Shown here one piece after another: positions 11,393-26,075 of a stretch of DNA of 64,000 bases; position 1 is the first letter of the stretch, and each line of letters begins with the position of its first letter. Under the pieces are notes generated by a model. That model searched no databases, was not told the origin of the DNA, and saw only the letters and a list, made by a program, of their open reading frames with translations. A program made the translations under genes and the position numbers. Source of the stretch: Caprimulgus europaeus. Its lineage: Eukaryota > Chordata > Aves > Caprimulgiformes > Caprimulgidae. Where the stretch lies: the NCBI GenBank assembly GCA_907165065.1, contig OU015524.1, forward strand, positions 59,375,295-59,439,294, in the 5' to 3' direction.

Positions 11393-13385
11393 TGGTCCCT
11401 CTCCAAAGAAACACAGAATCAAACAATCACACACCCACTTTCCAAGGGAATTGAGATGGTACATCCACTAATCAATCACAAACCGAACAGCTTCTCTCCC
11501 CATTATCCCGTTATGAGCACACTGCTTCAAGGGAAAATATAATATCATTGGGAATAACTGAAAACTCATAAAGGGAAAGAAACTACCCAAACATTTTAGA
11601 GAGTAGATATGAAGTAAACTATTCTACAAAAAGATTAACACATAAAGATCCAGATATAAAGAGAACATTACATATTTCTTGAGACTATTCAGAGCCAAGG
11701 AAAAAATTGTATAGTGTTCAGGGAGGAATAGTTCCAGCTTATTCACACAAATAATGTAGGTACACTCACTCTAATAGTTCCTTTATTTTCTAGAATGTGC
11801 AAGAAAACTCTTCTGACACCTATCAACATTTAGGATTAGACTGAGGACCTCCAGAGCTGCATGAGTCTCAGCAGCATAAACTGAACAGCCAGAGTCAGTA
11901 ACGATTTACGTCCTTTGTGGGTCTGGCATAGGAAAAGCGTAGCATGCAGCTACTGGTGGTTTACAGTATGAAACAAATTTTTAAAGTTCATGCTCCTCAG
12001 TGTGAATGCTGCCTAACAGATGTGAAAAGTTCACAACAAGGGAGTAGAAACTCGCTCTCCAGTCTCCAAAGTGCACTGGTGTTACCTCAGATTTAGGATC
12101 ACATTTTCAAAACAAGGGCCTTATTTTGAAAATCTGCAGGTGCTGAATCTGCACACGAAACATCCCCAAGATGTTAAACAAACAGATGACTTCTTTTTTT
12201 TTTCCCTTGGAGATGTAAGAAATAAGAACACTTCAGAGGAAATATCTTCCAATTTTGCCTTTAACTAGAGTTTGAAGGAAAAGAGTGATTTAGAAAATGA
12301 CAAATGCAAATTTGACAGAAAACTGCCATACCTTCATTATACCATGTAACAGTGATAGAGGCAGAAACTTGTAAGCAGAGTATGCAAAACCAAGAAAATA
12401 TTAAAATGGGTAAAAACTACTAACCTACTGCTGACCTCATTTTCTCCATTGAAGCCTAGAGGGGCCACTGCTACTACAGCCATACTACAGTACCCTTAAG
12501 CTGCGATAAAAAAATGACAAGTAATGGAAATGGCCACCTACAGGTATTTTAATAATACAAAACTCTGAGCAGAGAAAATATTTGTTAAGCTGCTGCAGTA
12601 GAAAACAGCTATGAACAGAAGATGAAACCAAGCAGCCCAAAAACCTTCTCAGTGATATCTATTCAGATTATATATCAGAAAATACAGTTTTTATTGTTCC
12701 TTATGAACAATTAGAATAAAGTAAACTAATTGCACATGTTTGTCTCCCACAAGAAAATAAAGACTTGCTTGTGCTTTTCACAAGGTGCTTACTGTAGGAC
12801 AGCAACTAATGACCTCCCTGTACTCCCTCGACTTGATTTCTTAGAGTCAGATAGAAAATGTATTTCCTCATACATCTTTCTTGAGGGCATGGAGACTCCC
12901 TTCTCCCCATGCCACGGGGTTCCACAGTGCAGACAAAATCTCTGCACAACTGAGGTCAATGGAAATTCTGTCACTATGCTTACCAAGGCAGGAAACTCCC
13001 ATTAAATTAACTGAATCTAAGATTTCATTGCCTGTGGACTCATCCTCTTTCAAGCTCACTCTCATAATCAGAAGCATTCCTTAGAGCTCAGGGTAGAACT
13101 GGAAAAGTCTGTGCAAGCACTGCTGTTACTGATGTGTATTTTTTCCTCTACCTACCTTTGAAAATAGAGAATTCACTGTCCTCGAGGTATCATTTTTGAG
13201 ATTAACAGCATTTACAAATTACTTCATGTACTCCTCTATGAAATACGGCATCTGAGTAGCCTGGCAGATAAGTGAGTGCTGCCAGAACAAAACATGGGAG
13301 TACACTCACAAAATCAGTAAGCAGTAACAAAAAAACATGGAAAATTAAGTAACTTTTACACATTAAAAAATGCCCTCTGCACACA

Positions 13386-13387
<2 letters not shown>

Positions 13388-13417
<30 letters not shown>
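13388..13417. repeat. (GT)15 microsatellite
   Basis: Fifteen uninterrupted GT dinucleotides lie in AIG1 intron 1. Confidence 0.98.
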
Positions 13418-13419
<2 letters not shown>

Positions 13420-13529
13420 GGTACCTGTACTTCACCCACCAGGTAAGTTTCCACTGTTTAAAGGTAACACTGCATTTAAGAAAGAGTCTTTAAGAGTCTG
13501 CAAATATAACCTATAATATGAAGACTAAT

Positions 13530-13690
13530 TCACACAGGGGCACCAGGAAGGCCTGGCTGATCCCTAGGGGCTGGGAGCAGCAGGGGGACAGCCAGGGCCC
13601 ATCCCACTCCAAGCCAGGAGCAGGGCAACCAGAGTCACTGGGGCAGTCCCTTGGGAACGGGCCAGCAGCCCATGTTGGGGGGCAGGCATA
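13530..13690. other. Small GC-rich block
   Basis: This G/C-rich stretch (CACCAGGAAGGCCTGGCTGA and onward) stands out from its AT-rich surroundings. It has GGCC and CAGCAG elements but no recognised repeat family or coding sequence. Confidence 0.35.
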
Positions 13691-15393
13691 ACCTGACTCA
13701 AAAAAGCAACGCTCAAGCTTAAGACAAGCCATGGCTTTCCACAAGAAGATGAAAGTTTAGCTCTACCAGCATGCAAATCAATTTGCTGAAAGTTGACCTA
13801 TCTCATGCATTTCAGATTTTACAATGTGCCGTATACAGAATGTGCTCTAATTTTCCTTTTCAAAAAACAGGAATATGATTTAAAACCTCAGAGTATCCAT
13901 TACTACTCTTTGTCACCTTGTCTCACTGTAGCTTTCATTCCTCCAGCCTGTAGACATTATTATTTGATGTACAAATGTACTATGCTTCAGCAATTAAGAT
14001 GACTGTATTTTAAGAAACTCTGAAATAATTTACGTCAGATTTTTAACTCCTTGCCCACTGTAAACATGACTGATTTGACTCTGTGTTTAGACCATGCTTG
14101 GTTTGGTTTGTACTGGGCTGCACGCAGGTGCGTGTGGACAGCTTGAATCCTGTAAGAGCAGCTTGGTTATCTATAGTTGCAGTATGCAGAGCAAGTCCAG
14201 GTTAAGTCAAGAATAACAAGATATTTTTGATAGAAAATGTACTGTGTTTACAGAATGAAGCCATGGGCTGTAGCTGTTCACTAAATCTGTTACTGCTCAG
14301 GACTGCAGGAAGCTACTGATTCTTGTCCTTCGCCATTCCAGCATTATTCACTGGCACATCGCTTTTATTCTTATCGCTTCTCCTCCCCTCACTGTATCTT
14401 TGTTAGTTATAATAGCAAGCAGAAGCGGGACAACACGCAATCAAGTGCTAAATCTTTGTTATTAGAGAAGCTAAAAAGGCAAATCTTTGTGTCTACAGAC
14501 AAATAAAGAGAGACATAAAGAAATAAAAGCAAGAAGCAACAGCATTTTAAGTTCTAAAATACAAGCCACTGTAACATGTCTAATCACTAAACTGATTAAA
14601 GTTGAAGTGCAAATATCATGAAAAAGTATTGTGTGCTACTCAGAATTGTTACTTCTGTGCAAGGAAAAGGGAAGAAGACTTTAATTTTAAAGGCCAGAAG
14701 TAGAAGAGCAGCAACACCCCAGGAGATTCATTGATTTAAGTTAAGTTGGGGCATGTAGTCAGACCTCATACCACCTCTTCTTTCACACCATCTGCAGTGC
14801 CTTTGTTTGTTTTTTTTGTTGAAGCAAGTTTCAACAACATCATAGGGCACTTCAACACAGAAAAGGAACACAGCCCCTGCCCATCAAAGGCCAGTAGCCT
14901 GAGAAACCAAATACACAGCATGCAAGAGAAAAGTAAGGGACAAGGGAACAAAACCAATGTAATACTTAATGCAAATGCTCTCTATTTTACTTTGTTTGTT
15001 GGTTAGGAATCTTGAAATATATATTTCTCCTATTCCTCCTTTCTCTTTCACTTACACGAATTAGCACTTAAACTCCATGAGTAAAACATGACACATTTCT
15101 ATGAGAAGAGCCATTAGAAAATCAGTAAGTGCATAGATGGACAGCCTTATAAATATCTAGCACTGCCCTCATCCAAAACAATGACTCATGTCTCCCTTTA
15201 CAGCCTGCAGCGGGGGGAAGGCTCCTGTAACCAGGATGTCACACATGGACACTAGTCCTTACTAGGAAATTTCATTATTTAGTCATATGACATGAAAAAG
15301 CTTATAAAACACACCTAATCCCTTACCATATGATGTCAGTTCAGGGGCTCCTTTAAACAACATCCTTTACTTTCTACATAATCTCCTCTAGTC

Positions 15394-15411
15394 TTTTTTT
15401 TTTTTTTTTTT
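15394..15411. repeat. Poly(T) run of 18
   Basis: A homopolymer of 18 T is followed by AAACCC. It could be the remnant of an antisense poly(A) tail, but no flanking retrogene was recognised. Confidence 0.9.
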
Positions 15412-18379
15412 AAACCCACCAGTATTGTCCAAATCTAACCAAGGATAGGGTTTTAAACCATGAGATTTTATAGATACACAAAAGAATAAAGTCTACTATG
15501 GAATTACTACACATGGAAAAGAAACCCATTTGACTTATGGGTCTAGATTTTCTAGGTACTACATTGCTGAAGTCCAAGTACTTAAGCACATACCCTGCAG
15601 CTGCAGGAAGGGGACAAAGCTGTGTGAGCTAATGAGACCTTCTGTTTCAGAGAGGACAGATACATTTTAAAATTCTGTTGGAACACAAGATGTGTTATCT
15701 GGCCAGTCAGAAAAGCAACTTTTTGTGCAAACTAAGCAAATTAACCAAAATCAGGAAACTAAAACAGATTTGGTGTAATTTTTATATCACTGACTTTTGC
15801 ACCTATTACAATTCTCAATTTTCAGCACATGAAATTTAAAAAAAAATATCTGATACATATAATAACCATACTGCTTGCAACTCTTCCTTTCTCTCTCCAC
15901 CTTCGCTCCACTTAACCCAGGAAAAACCCTTACTGTGTTATGCTTACTGGAGAGGTTGAGTCCCAGACCATTCTGTCTTAAAATGATTCTTGACTGTCTC
16001 GTAATGGTTTTCAAAAATATGCAGCAGAGTTCTTGCAGAGGTAATGTGGTTGTGCTAACATAGTTTTTAAAGCTGTTTTCTTAATATTTTTAGTACTTCT
16101 ACAGGAACAAATATATTATTTGTTACTACAAGCTAAACAGAAATTTGGTAAACTATTAAAAATATTTGGAAATGCTTTATTTTTTAAAGGCAAAAAAGGC
16201 ATATTTAGCTATTCCTTTTACATGGGTAAAATACCCCAACAAAAAAACTGCCACAGTGGACAACAATTGAGAAATTAATTTTAAAGTGCTACTGTATCTC
16301 AGCTGTGTTGCATAGATGACATTTCCAACGTGGTCTCAGCATGACAGAGCATATGCCATCTGGCTCAGAAGTGCTAGCAGCGTGGAATCCACTACCACGT
16401 ATCGGATGAAGAGATGGAATGGATAAATACAGAATATACTAAAGCAATATGAACAAAAGTTTGACCAGATGCTGAGAAAGTATTACGTTTTCTCAGACCT
16501 TTTGCATTTTTTCAGCTGTGTCATTCCTCTCCAATACCATGTCAGCCCAGCCTTCCTTCTTCCTCTAAAGACTACAGGTATTTTCTGGATATTCTTGAGT
16601 TATAGATGGATGGGTATCTTTGATCTTAGCTAATACACTCAAAGAAGCACTAAGCTCATTATTGCAGTATTTATGAAATTATTATTCTATTTTTATCTTT
16701 ATCTTTTTGATTTTAAATAGTTTTGACTAAACTCATTTTCTAATAATCCCCCTTTTCTTCCTTACTCTCTTGCATTGCATATAGAAAAGCTGCCATTACT
16801 ACTTATTGTATCCTGCTTATAAGACAGTGTAATTTCATTAAACTTATATCATCCATTCAGCAAACATGTATAATACAGTTTATTCAGAATAGATTATTAT
16901 TTTATTAAGTTATATCTTTTATGTTTTTCTTTGCTAAAGCTTAATCTTATTAGGATTATACATTGCACAGAAGGTTATATCATTATTTTAGTTTAAATGC
17001 TAATTTTACACATTTCAGCATGATTGGTACGCTCTCTGCAGCAGCAGCCTTGCAGCCAAGCAGGCAGGTATGGCAGCTCCCTAGACAATGTTTGGGATAG
17101 CTGGCTAAGGAGCTAAAACTTGTTCTGCAGCTGTCTCTGCTAAACTGAGCTTTAGGATAGGGTTTCTGATGGCTGGAAAGTCCCTAGCATTTTGTAAGTT
17201 AATTACCCCAAAAAGAAATTACATTTTATTAAGTACAGAACTTTCTCAAATAAATGGCTTTCTTAAAACTTCAAAAACTTCTGCGTAGCCTCAATTTTTT
17301 GTTTGGAAATACAATTTGAAAACCACTAGAGGGAAGCAATTTTGACAGATCAAATCTGAAAACAAAACTACATGGTAGTTTTTCAAAGTTAGAGTGACCG
17401 GTTTTGCTTTTTGTTTCTTCCATTTTTAATGAATAAGGTAACAGCTGCCTTCTAAATTGCTCAATTTAGAAAAGGCCGTGACTGATGCATCTGAGCAACA
17501 CAGTGACAGAGCTGGAAATGCAAATAAGAAAGGCACTACAACCTGGGACACACCAGCCACAGTGCTGCCCTGCTAGGGCTGTAGCAAATAAAGGGGGTTA
17601 ATCTGTTTAATCTTTTTCCTGAGCACTGGGAAAGCAGTAAGGAATGACTCTCCACACCAGCCCAGCAAGGCAGGCTATTAAGGGATACTGTCTCAGTCGG
17701 GCAATTCTTCCCCTCTCCAGCGAAGGTAAAGGTAAGAAAACATTGAGAGCTTTATCCCACCACTTCTTCCATCCAACCTACTAACAACTCACAAACCAAG
17801 ACAGCTGCAAATCCATATTGTGAAAAATAGCTCAGTCTCCAGTCAGGGTTATCTTCAGCTTTTGTTTAAAGCAACTTTTCTTCTTTGGCTCACTGCTGCA
17901 GAAGCTGAAGGATAATTTATGAGGGGCAGATAGAGTATATTCATAAATAAAGTTATTACTAAAATAAGGATGTTCCATAATTAGACCACAGCAAAGGATG
18001 CTGCTATTCAAGCTCCGAGAGGACATAATTTTGTATATTAATTAGAAAGCATGTGGTTCACTAAAAGGTGATCTAACATGTTGTACTGTCCTCATAAACA
18101 TGCCTATTATTTACATAACATTTCAAGCAAGGCCCTGTGTATTATAAAGAGTTGTATTTCAGGAGGGAAAAACAAAGTTCTCACTATCTTACATCTCTAA
18201 AGAAAACATGGGAAAAACCCTGATATAAGCTTACTGCATTTAAATTAAATAATAAAAGGGGGGTTGAGCATTCACTAGGTGTGTGGCATTTCAGCCCCAG
18301 ATGATAACACTTCCCTGCTTTCATTGTCTTTCTCATACATAAATCTCAAAGGAAATTAAGGATTTTTTCCTGATTGCCC

Positions 18380-18500
18380 GTTGGTGAGAGCAAGGCAGCA
18401 AGGACTGAGCTGGCCAAGATCAGGCAGCAAGTCAGCAGGGGACCCAGGGGATGAACTCAGGTGCCCTGACCCCTCGGCAGTTCCCTGGGCATCAGATCAG
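18380..18500. other. Small GC-rich block
   Basis: Composition rises sharply for about 120 bp (GGCAGCAAGGACTGAGCTGG through CCCCTCGGCAGTTCCC). No gene or repeat was recognised. Confidence 0.3.
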
Positions 18501-19184
18501 GCTGTTTTCCATGCACCTGCACTCGCTCCTACGGTGATAGCTATTTCCACTGCTGACGGCAAAAACACTCCTGGCTTTCTCAGGGAAACAGCACGGACCT
18601 TTTTGTTCCCTCCACAGACATACTGCTGTTAGCATCAATCCTAATACTCTTCCTCTCATGCAGTTCATATTATCCACAGTTTTAAAAGACCTTGTTTGCC
18701 TGACTGTGTCTTTCAGAGTTTTCCAGTGGTTAGATACTCTAATTCTGACTAGCTGATCTATTTGTGCCAACCAGAGTTCCCAAGGTCTCAAATATAATAG
18801 CTTTGAAGAGCCTGCACATTATACCATTCCCACCTTCACTGTTCTTACACCTTAGTTCATAACAGCAAATACTGATTTTGAGCAACACATGCATTGAATA
18901 AATCTTTCAAATTTTTCCATTACTTGTTCTGCTCTGTATGAACAAGTTTGATGAGCTGCAATTTCAGCGTGGTGCACACCTGGATTCCCAGTGTCCCCAC
19001 AGGACAGGGCACCGGGTGGAAGAAGCTCAATCATGCCATCTGCTACCTGGAGACTGTCTTTGGAGACAGTGGCCTGAAAGAGAAATGGCGTGAAGCCCTA
19101 CCTTGCCTTGTGTGTTTGTGAAGGCAGACACAGCTCAAACTTCTCTCACTCTTTCTTACTCTAACCAACATTTAAGTGTCAGGG

Positions 19185-19346
19185 CACTGGAATAAGCTCC
19201 CCAAGGAGGTTGTGGAGTCTCCATCTCCATGTTCAAAACCCACCTGGACACTTTCCTGTGCAATGTGCTGTAGGGAACCTCCTTAGCAGGAGGGTTGGAC
19301 TAGATGATCTCCTGAGGTCCCTTCCAACACCTGTGATTCTGTGATT
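19185..19346 (+). mobile_element. CR1 3'-end fragment
   Basis: It reads CACTGGAATAAGCTCCCCAA through GGTTGGACTAGATGATCTCC and ends in TGTGATTCTGTGATT, the plus-strand 3' end of a CR1. It is moderately diverged. Confidence 0.9.
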
Positions 19347-19831
19347 TCTTGAGTTTCCAAACTAATCTTTGAGATGTTTTTTACTGTATTTTTGTTTTGC
19401 TCCCTACTTTTAATTTCCCTTTCAAAAGGAAGAAAGAGATTAACTGGAGGGAAGTTCCAATGTACATAGCCCTACACATTATGGGAAGCCACTTTAAAAC
19501 AACTACCAAGAATTTACCTAGCATAGCAACAAGTTCCAAACCCATCAGATTTAGATGCTCTTCATCAGGCACACTGACTGACGAACAGTAAATATACTTT
19601 TTTTTTATCAGTAAACACCACAATAAACTCTCCCTTCTTCCCAAGAGACAGGAGGCTCAGACAGCGCCTCTTGTAGCAGTTAAGAAAGTAGCAGACGACT
19701 CCAGAAAAGAGACCTTTGCTAAAGCATGATACTGGTGACCAGTACTATGGACAGTGAGCATGGTGTTTTGGATTCTCCATGGCAGGAAAACCACTTTGCA
19801 AATACTAGCTTGTAGATAGGGCAGCCCAGCA

Positions 19832-19920
19832 CAAAAACAAAACAAAACAAAACAAAACAAAACATCCCCCAAACCAACCAAACAAAAAACTACCCAAACA
19901 AAACCCCAACAACAACAACC
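19832..19920. repeat. (AAAAC)n repeat and A/C-rich tail
   Basis: Six to seven AAAAC units run to about 19864. They are followed by A/C-only low-complexity sequence ending in CAACAACAACAACC. Confidence 0.93.
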
Positions 19921-20153
19921 ATCAATGCCTACTAAAGGACATAGCCTACGGGTCAGCTGGGCAGATCACATCAGGAAATGCCCAAGTATCAACTGTCCTC
20001 TGCTAAAACGTCTGAGCACTCCAACACCAATACCCCCATGCACCAGGCAGGTGCACACACCTGCAGGCTGAATTCACAGTGCAGCTGTAATTGTAAGGCA
20101 GCCGGGGACGAGGGCTGTGCCCCTGCACATGCTCGGGGTGCTGAGTCACCCAC

Positions 20154-20352
20154 AGGAACTCCCTGGGCAGTCCCGGGAACTCCCCAGCCAGTTTCTGTCG
20201 AGAGGAGATAACTGAGTGATAGCGACAGGAACCTGCCCCGGGCAGTCCCGGCTCCACCAGAGGAGGGAGGGATCGATAGCAGAACTCCCCAGGCAGCCCC
20301 AGCCCCTGGTAACAAGGTCATCGAGTGCAGGGAGCTCCCGGCAGCCCTGGGA
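20154..20352. repeat. GC-rich block with five copies of a GGAACTCCC-type motif
   Basis: Within 200 bp of GC-rich DNA in an AT-rich intron, a motif close to GGAACTCCCCGGGCAGTCCC recurs at about 20156, 20175, 20228, 20282 and 20331, with internal differences. The copies share the GAAC/GAGC-TCCC half and mostly the GGCAG-CCC half. The second copy contains GGGAACTCCCC, which resembles a kappaB site. The block could be a decayed minisatellite, part of an LTR U3, or a regulatory element. I could not match it to a known family. Confidence 0.6.
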
Positions 20353-21908
20353 ACAACCGGGGCGGGTCCTGCTTTGCACACAGGCAATTAGCAAGGAACC
20401 GATAGGCACCATTAGTCTCTCTAGATACGCTTCTCAAAGCATAGGGCAATTTTTGCACATAGTTGAGATGATTTTAACTAGAAACTCATCACGTGTGCAC
20501 TGGAGTGGTGATGTGAGACCGCAGGCCAGCTGGATGATAAGAATTTACCAAACAACAGTTTGATCCAAAACAGCTGAAAATGCTGTTCTGAGGACACTTG
20601 CGATGAAAACTCCTGTCACCACCTGGACAGAAACTGGCTGTTCTGTCACAACAGTGGCAACAGCCACACAAGATCGCTACCTCATGCAGAACACCCAGAG
20701 AGCTAACGCTTGAACCACTCAGTGTGTGTGTAACATGGACCACACAGAACGGTCTCCAAGAAAACGACAGTCTACCACCATGTAAGCAGGACATAACGAA
20801 ACTGCACTCAGATGTAAAACATCACCCCGGAGTGTGAGGGCACTGGCCCAGGTAAATGTATCTGATGCTACTGTCAGATTTTATGAAAGGTACTTCTCTT
20901 TCTGATTCACAGAATACATCCTCTTTTCCCAAAATACTTAGTAAATAAGTACATTCCAGTATCCTGCCTTGTTCCTCACAACACAGAAATGCTGCTTACA
21001 CAGATACCATTCATAGCTGTCGGTGGTTTCTGGGCTATGGCCATTTATTTATAATCTGGCTATAGTCCACTGCAGCACTAGACACAGACACCACTGCACT
21101 GGAACAACGATCTCTCCTGTCCAGACCACCTGTAACCATCCAACACGAAACCTCACAGCAGAGTCCTGCAGCAGCGCTGCTGACCAGCTCTGCTGGCACG
21201 CCTGTCCTGAGACAGGCAGTTCTTACTAACAGCGAGACCAGGTCGCAAGCAACCTCTAGCTTTCGACCAGCCAGGAATCCTGGCTCAGGTACGTGTTACA
21301 AACTCCACGCAACGCAGCCTGAGCAGGAATCTGGACCCCTCCACCCCCCCGCCATGAGGGCAGGGCCAAGTACTCGACACAGAGCTGAGATGAGTCCAAC
21401 CTGGATGCTGCCTGAGGACCACCACATGGGCTGTTCCTCATGTATTCAGGACAGCTCGGTTTGGATTAGACCTGCATCCACCAGGAGGTTTGGGTGTGAC
21501 ACTGCACGGGGTTTTTAGATACCTGGCTCCCAAAGTGGAAATCACAGCCCTCACACAACACTCAATTTCCAAGGAGCAGACCATAAAGTGGGGTCCATAT
21601 GGGGACCATAAAGTTCTTAAGCAAAAAATAACTGGGTATAGCAAGGAAAGAGTTATGTCTGGAGTCCCACTCCTCTCTTGCAAAGCACATACATGCAGCA
21701 CTGAAGTCACTTCAGTCAGCTCCGTGTGTGAGACTGGTGCTCACAGCTTGAAGCCCAAAGAGGGGCTCGGTGTTTAAGGAGTCAGCTCATACCTTTCGGG
21801 CCTGCTTACTGTCACACATGGTGGAAGGGGAAGACAAACTCTTGGTATCAACTTTTATGTGACATCAGAGTATACTACTTACTGAGGGATGTACCTTCTA
21901 CACTCATT

Positions 21909-22155
21909 TCACAGAATCACAGAATTGCCTAGTTTGGAAAAGATCTTTAAGATCATTGAGTCCATCATTAACCTAACACCTAACACAAGTCCTCAACTAA
22001 ACCAAGTCCCTAAGCACCACGTCTACACGACTCTTAAATACCTCCAGGGGTGGGGACTCCACCACTGCCCTGGGCAACCCCTTCCAATGCCCAAGAACCC
22101 TTTCAGTAAATAAATTCTTCCTAATATCCAATCTAATTTCAACCCAAAATAAGCT
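21909..22155 (-). mobile_element. CR1 fragment, diverged subfamily
   Basis: It starts TCACAGAATCACAGAATTGC and continues with AGATCTTTAAGATCATTGAG. Further in, the minus strand encodes [17 protein letters not shown], which is a recognisable CR1 ORF2 tail. Confidence 0.88.
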
Positions 22156-25100
22156 TAAAATAATAATTCCTGTCTTCAAGAAGACATATATTATTGACAA
22201 TGCCAAAGGGTAGGATATCCACCCTTCCTGTTAAGTTGAGCTAGTGTAGGAGAGAGCCCGTAGATGTCTTTGGAGGCTTATACTGGGGCTCCAGCCCTTT
22301 GCCTAGATTTCACAGGGAAAACCTATCTGCTAAAATATGTTATCTGGAGCAAGAAATAGGAAGTAGAAACCAAGATTACTTCCCTCTGACCCATCCTCCT
22401 CCTCTTCACAACAGGGAAACTGGACAGCCACTCTTCTAAATACAGCTCTTTGTGAATGCTCTGCCTGCCATTTTGCTTTCAAAATTATTTTCTTGCTCAG
22501 AACACCAATACACTTTACAAGCCTCACTGCAGAGCTCAGATATATCACATTTCTTCATGTATTACTGAAACCTCGAGGAGAACACATGCCAGAGGTGTTT
22601 TCAAGTTCCACTTGACTTGACTCAATCAGTTTACCTTGTTCTTCCCACTCCACCGAAGGGAAGAGGCGCATGTAAGTTCTGGGCATATCCAAAGCTCTGT
22701 ATTATTCTACTGTCAAGACCAGACCATTTGACTTCTTCATTTCTATTTATAAACACAGTTAGGTATTACAAGAGCCAGACTATTTAACTGTGAAGACTGT
22801 CAAAATAGATAATGTATTGTGTCTCACTGAATTACAAACTGGCTGGGTGCCTAGCCTTTTGACTGCAAAAGTCCACTCCATCATAGCTCAAGCAATGCCT
22901 TTCATCTATGTCAAAAAAGTTTTGAAAACAGACAACTGTGAAATGACTATATGGATCATGCAAATTATATTTGTTAATTCTCTGTTGGTCAACTGCGGTT
23001 AGTTACTAGATCTGATGTCAATTTAAGGAAAAGTAATACTTTACCAGAAAATGTAGCTGATGACCTTCATTCTAATGAGAAACCGCTCAGCAGTGATCTC
23101 TTGCAATATCCAGAGAAATAAGAGTGTTAACTTACTTTACTGGAACTCATTCTCTAATAAAGTGTTTTCCTTATGTATATAGGGAGCACACATGCATCCA
23201 CATCAACCAAAATTAGTATTACATTTCAAAGAACTGAGTACTTAGTATAGTAGCAGTTACAACACAGTAACTGTTTTTATGAGGACCATGAAATTTTATT
23301 TGACTCAGTAAAGGCATTGCTTGTATCTGCTTCCGAAATATCCACGTCAGAAAACTAATGGCATTTAAGTGGCTTAACATCAGTTAATAAACCCATAAAA
23401 AAACTGTAATAAAGCATAAAACCAGTATGGCAAGTCTAATCTGGATAGGAGAATATCCTCTTTTGAGAGGAGAACACTGAAACAAAACAATAACCCAGAA
23501 AATGCACACTGACTCCAAGTTAAAAATCACACCTTGCCTTTATATGAAATTATATTAGCTAATCTTTTGGAGGAAAATACAAATTAAATACTGCTTTGAT
23601 TTATAAAATGCTAGACATCCAATCATTAACTTACACACATGCACTGATTAAAGTGCAAGCACATTCTGTTGCCCTATGAAGGAATTTCTTTTAAAGAGGC
23701 AGTGTTTATCAAACTACGGATGTAGGCAGAACATGTATTTCACCTAAAAGCAAACATCAATACACAGTCTGTTTGAAAAGCAAGTGCAAAAAATCTACAG
23801 CAGAAATGAAGGCCACATATTTTGACCAAGCATTTACCAATCTTGTATGCTGAAAAGGTAAATCATCATATCATTATTTCCATGTTGTGTCTTTAGCTAA
23901 GAAAAACTAATCAATCTGCATCTCACAGTATTACTACTGCATTATAATTGTCTCTCTGCAGACATTTCCCCACCCTTATGTTGCTTTTTTGCTATTCCTA
24001 CTTCCAAGGTTTTCAGACCTTTCAGAATACGGAGAGAGTACTAGGGGGACTCTGCCTCTCTGAACAACTACTCAGGAAATCAGAATAGGAATCTGAAAGG
24101 ATCTCACATACTTCATTCTAGGTTTGCCTTCACTTTATAGCACTTAGACAATTTGCATTTATTTTGCCAGTAGATACAAAGACAGCCAGCTTCAGATGGG
24201 GACTTACGCTTTGGTATTTTTAGACCTTTACCATCTTTTAGATAAACCTGAAACTGATACAGGATAAAAGAGATTATCTACTTCTTTCTTATCCATCTCT
24301 TATTTTTACAATTCTAAATGGCACACAGAAAGGGGGTTTTACGTGGAACTGTCAGAAACCAGCCTATTTAATGGTATTGTTGTACATGACCTGGCAGGAT
24401 AAATTGATTGCATACTGTAGTATTTCTATCAAGCTACAGATTTTTATTTTTATTTTTAAATCAACAGAATATTGTAAAGCTGAGACCAACTGCTGGCAAT
24501 ATTTCATAAAATCCAGCTCAGCCCTCAAAAACAATACGGTATGCTACCTTGTTCTTAATATCTTTATTCTTTTTAATGGCAGTCTTTTTTTAAAGCACTA
24601 ATAAAAGAGATTTTCCTTATAGGTCAACATATTTATTCAGATCAAAGAGAGGAGCAAGATTCACAACTGAGATGTTCCCTATCAGTGGCCATTTCATAAG
24701 AAGGCAGAATTAACTTCACTGCTGCATAACAGCACGGGAAGAGCAATCAAGAGCAAAGCAGGCAAATCCACAGCAATTTACTGCTTTGTAACTTAGACCA
24801 GCACTTTAAATTCAGCCTGAAATAAATACAGGAAATACTACTGTAGCTGGACAAAACAAAAACAAAACTAATTTCTTTGTGGCAAGATACACTTAGTGAG
24901 CAGACTGCTACATTCTGCACAACTTCCCATTTCTGGATGAAGCCTCTACTGAAGAAAACTGCAGAGAAATAAGGCCTAAGGCATTGCTGCCACGTGAGCA
25001 TCCCAAAAATGACACGCTGAGTGCAAGCCCCTAGTCAACCACAGGCAGAAAAAAAGACTCTGCAGTATCCTGGAATGTAACCAGACTTGTAAGGGCCAAA

Positions 25101-25740
25101 ACCTGAGTAACAGAACAGCAAACGCTTCCTCTAAAGAAATTAAAGCATAGGGATTTTGTTACACTCCTTATTTTTTATGATACTAGAAAATGGTGACTAA
25201 AATAGTGAATTTCTTTTATTTCTGACAGATAATTATCATGACTGATGACAGACTGCAATATGCTAAAATTTCTCTAAGCAAACTTTTGAAGTATTTTAAC
25301 TAAACAAATGAACTTTCTTTAAATGTGTTGCACATGTAAAGAAAATCTTAAAACAACACATTACGTATTTAAATATGACATAGTGAAAAAATTAAATGTT
25401 TTCTACAATAAATCAGATTTATTGTCTCTTTTCACCCTGGCCTACAAGATTTTAGAGGTAATAGATATGATCCTCCCACATCTCATTGTTATTCACAGGT
25501 GAGGAGGAGGAAAACCAGCTTTCCTACTTTTTAACTTCCAGCTGGTTTCTCAGTGAATTGATTTCTCTTCATTCTCTGTGAATGAATTAGTTATTGAACT
25601 AAACTAACGAATAACAGTAAGAAATACTTTCTCTGCATCTACAGTAAAGACTAGTGTTGTCAAAAACCCAATTAATAACAAAGCAAACTCTAGCTCTGCC
25701 GCTTAACCATTACCTTCAGTAGCTCTGTGGTGTGGCTCCT

Positions 25741-25768
25741 CTCAAAAACTTCAGCTCAAAAACTTCAG
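25741..25768. repeat. Exact 14-bp tandem duplication
   Basis: CTCAAAAACTTCAG occurs twice head to tail, with no mismatch. Confidence 0.95.
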
Positions 25769-26075
25769 CTCCAGCTGGATGTAACAAGAACTACTGGAAA
25801 ACCTGGATGTGTAGTCCATGTTGATAAAAGAATAAAATATGATGCATTGGGATACATGAAGGATTATGAGTGTGTTACACTATCACACATCCAGCAAACA
25901 GGATTATGACCAGTGAGATCCTCAGCAGACAATGTAATTGAGCAGCTCTACAACAGAAAGAGATGGATGTATAACTGTAAAAGAGTATTAACATGCCGAG
26001 GAGTGGAGGTTTTCCATCTGTTAATCAGGACTCAGGTGAACAAAGTCCTAGGAAACTCAGCCCAGTGTTGAGCAT

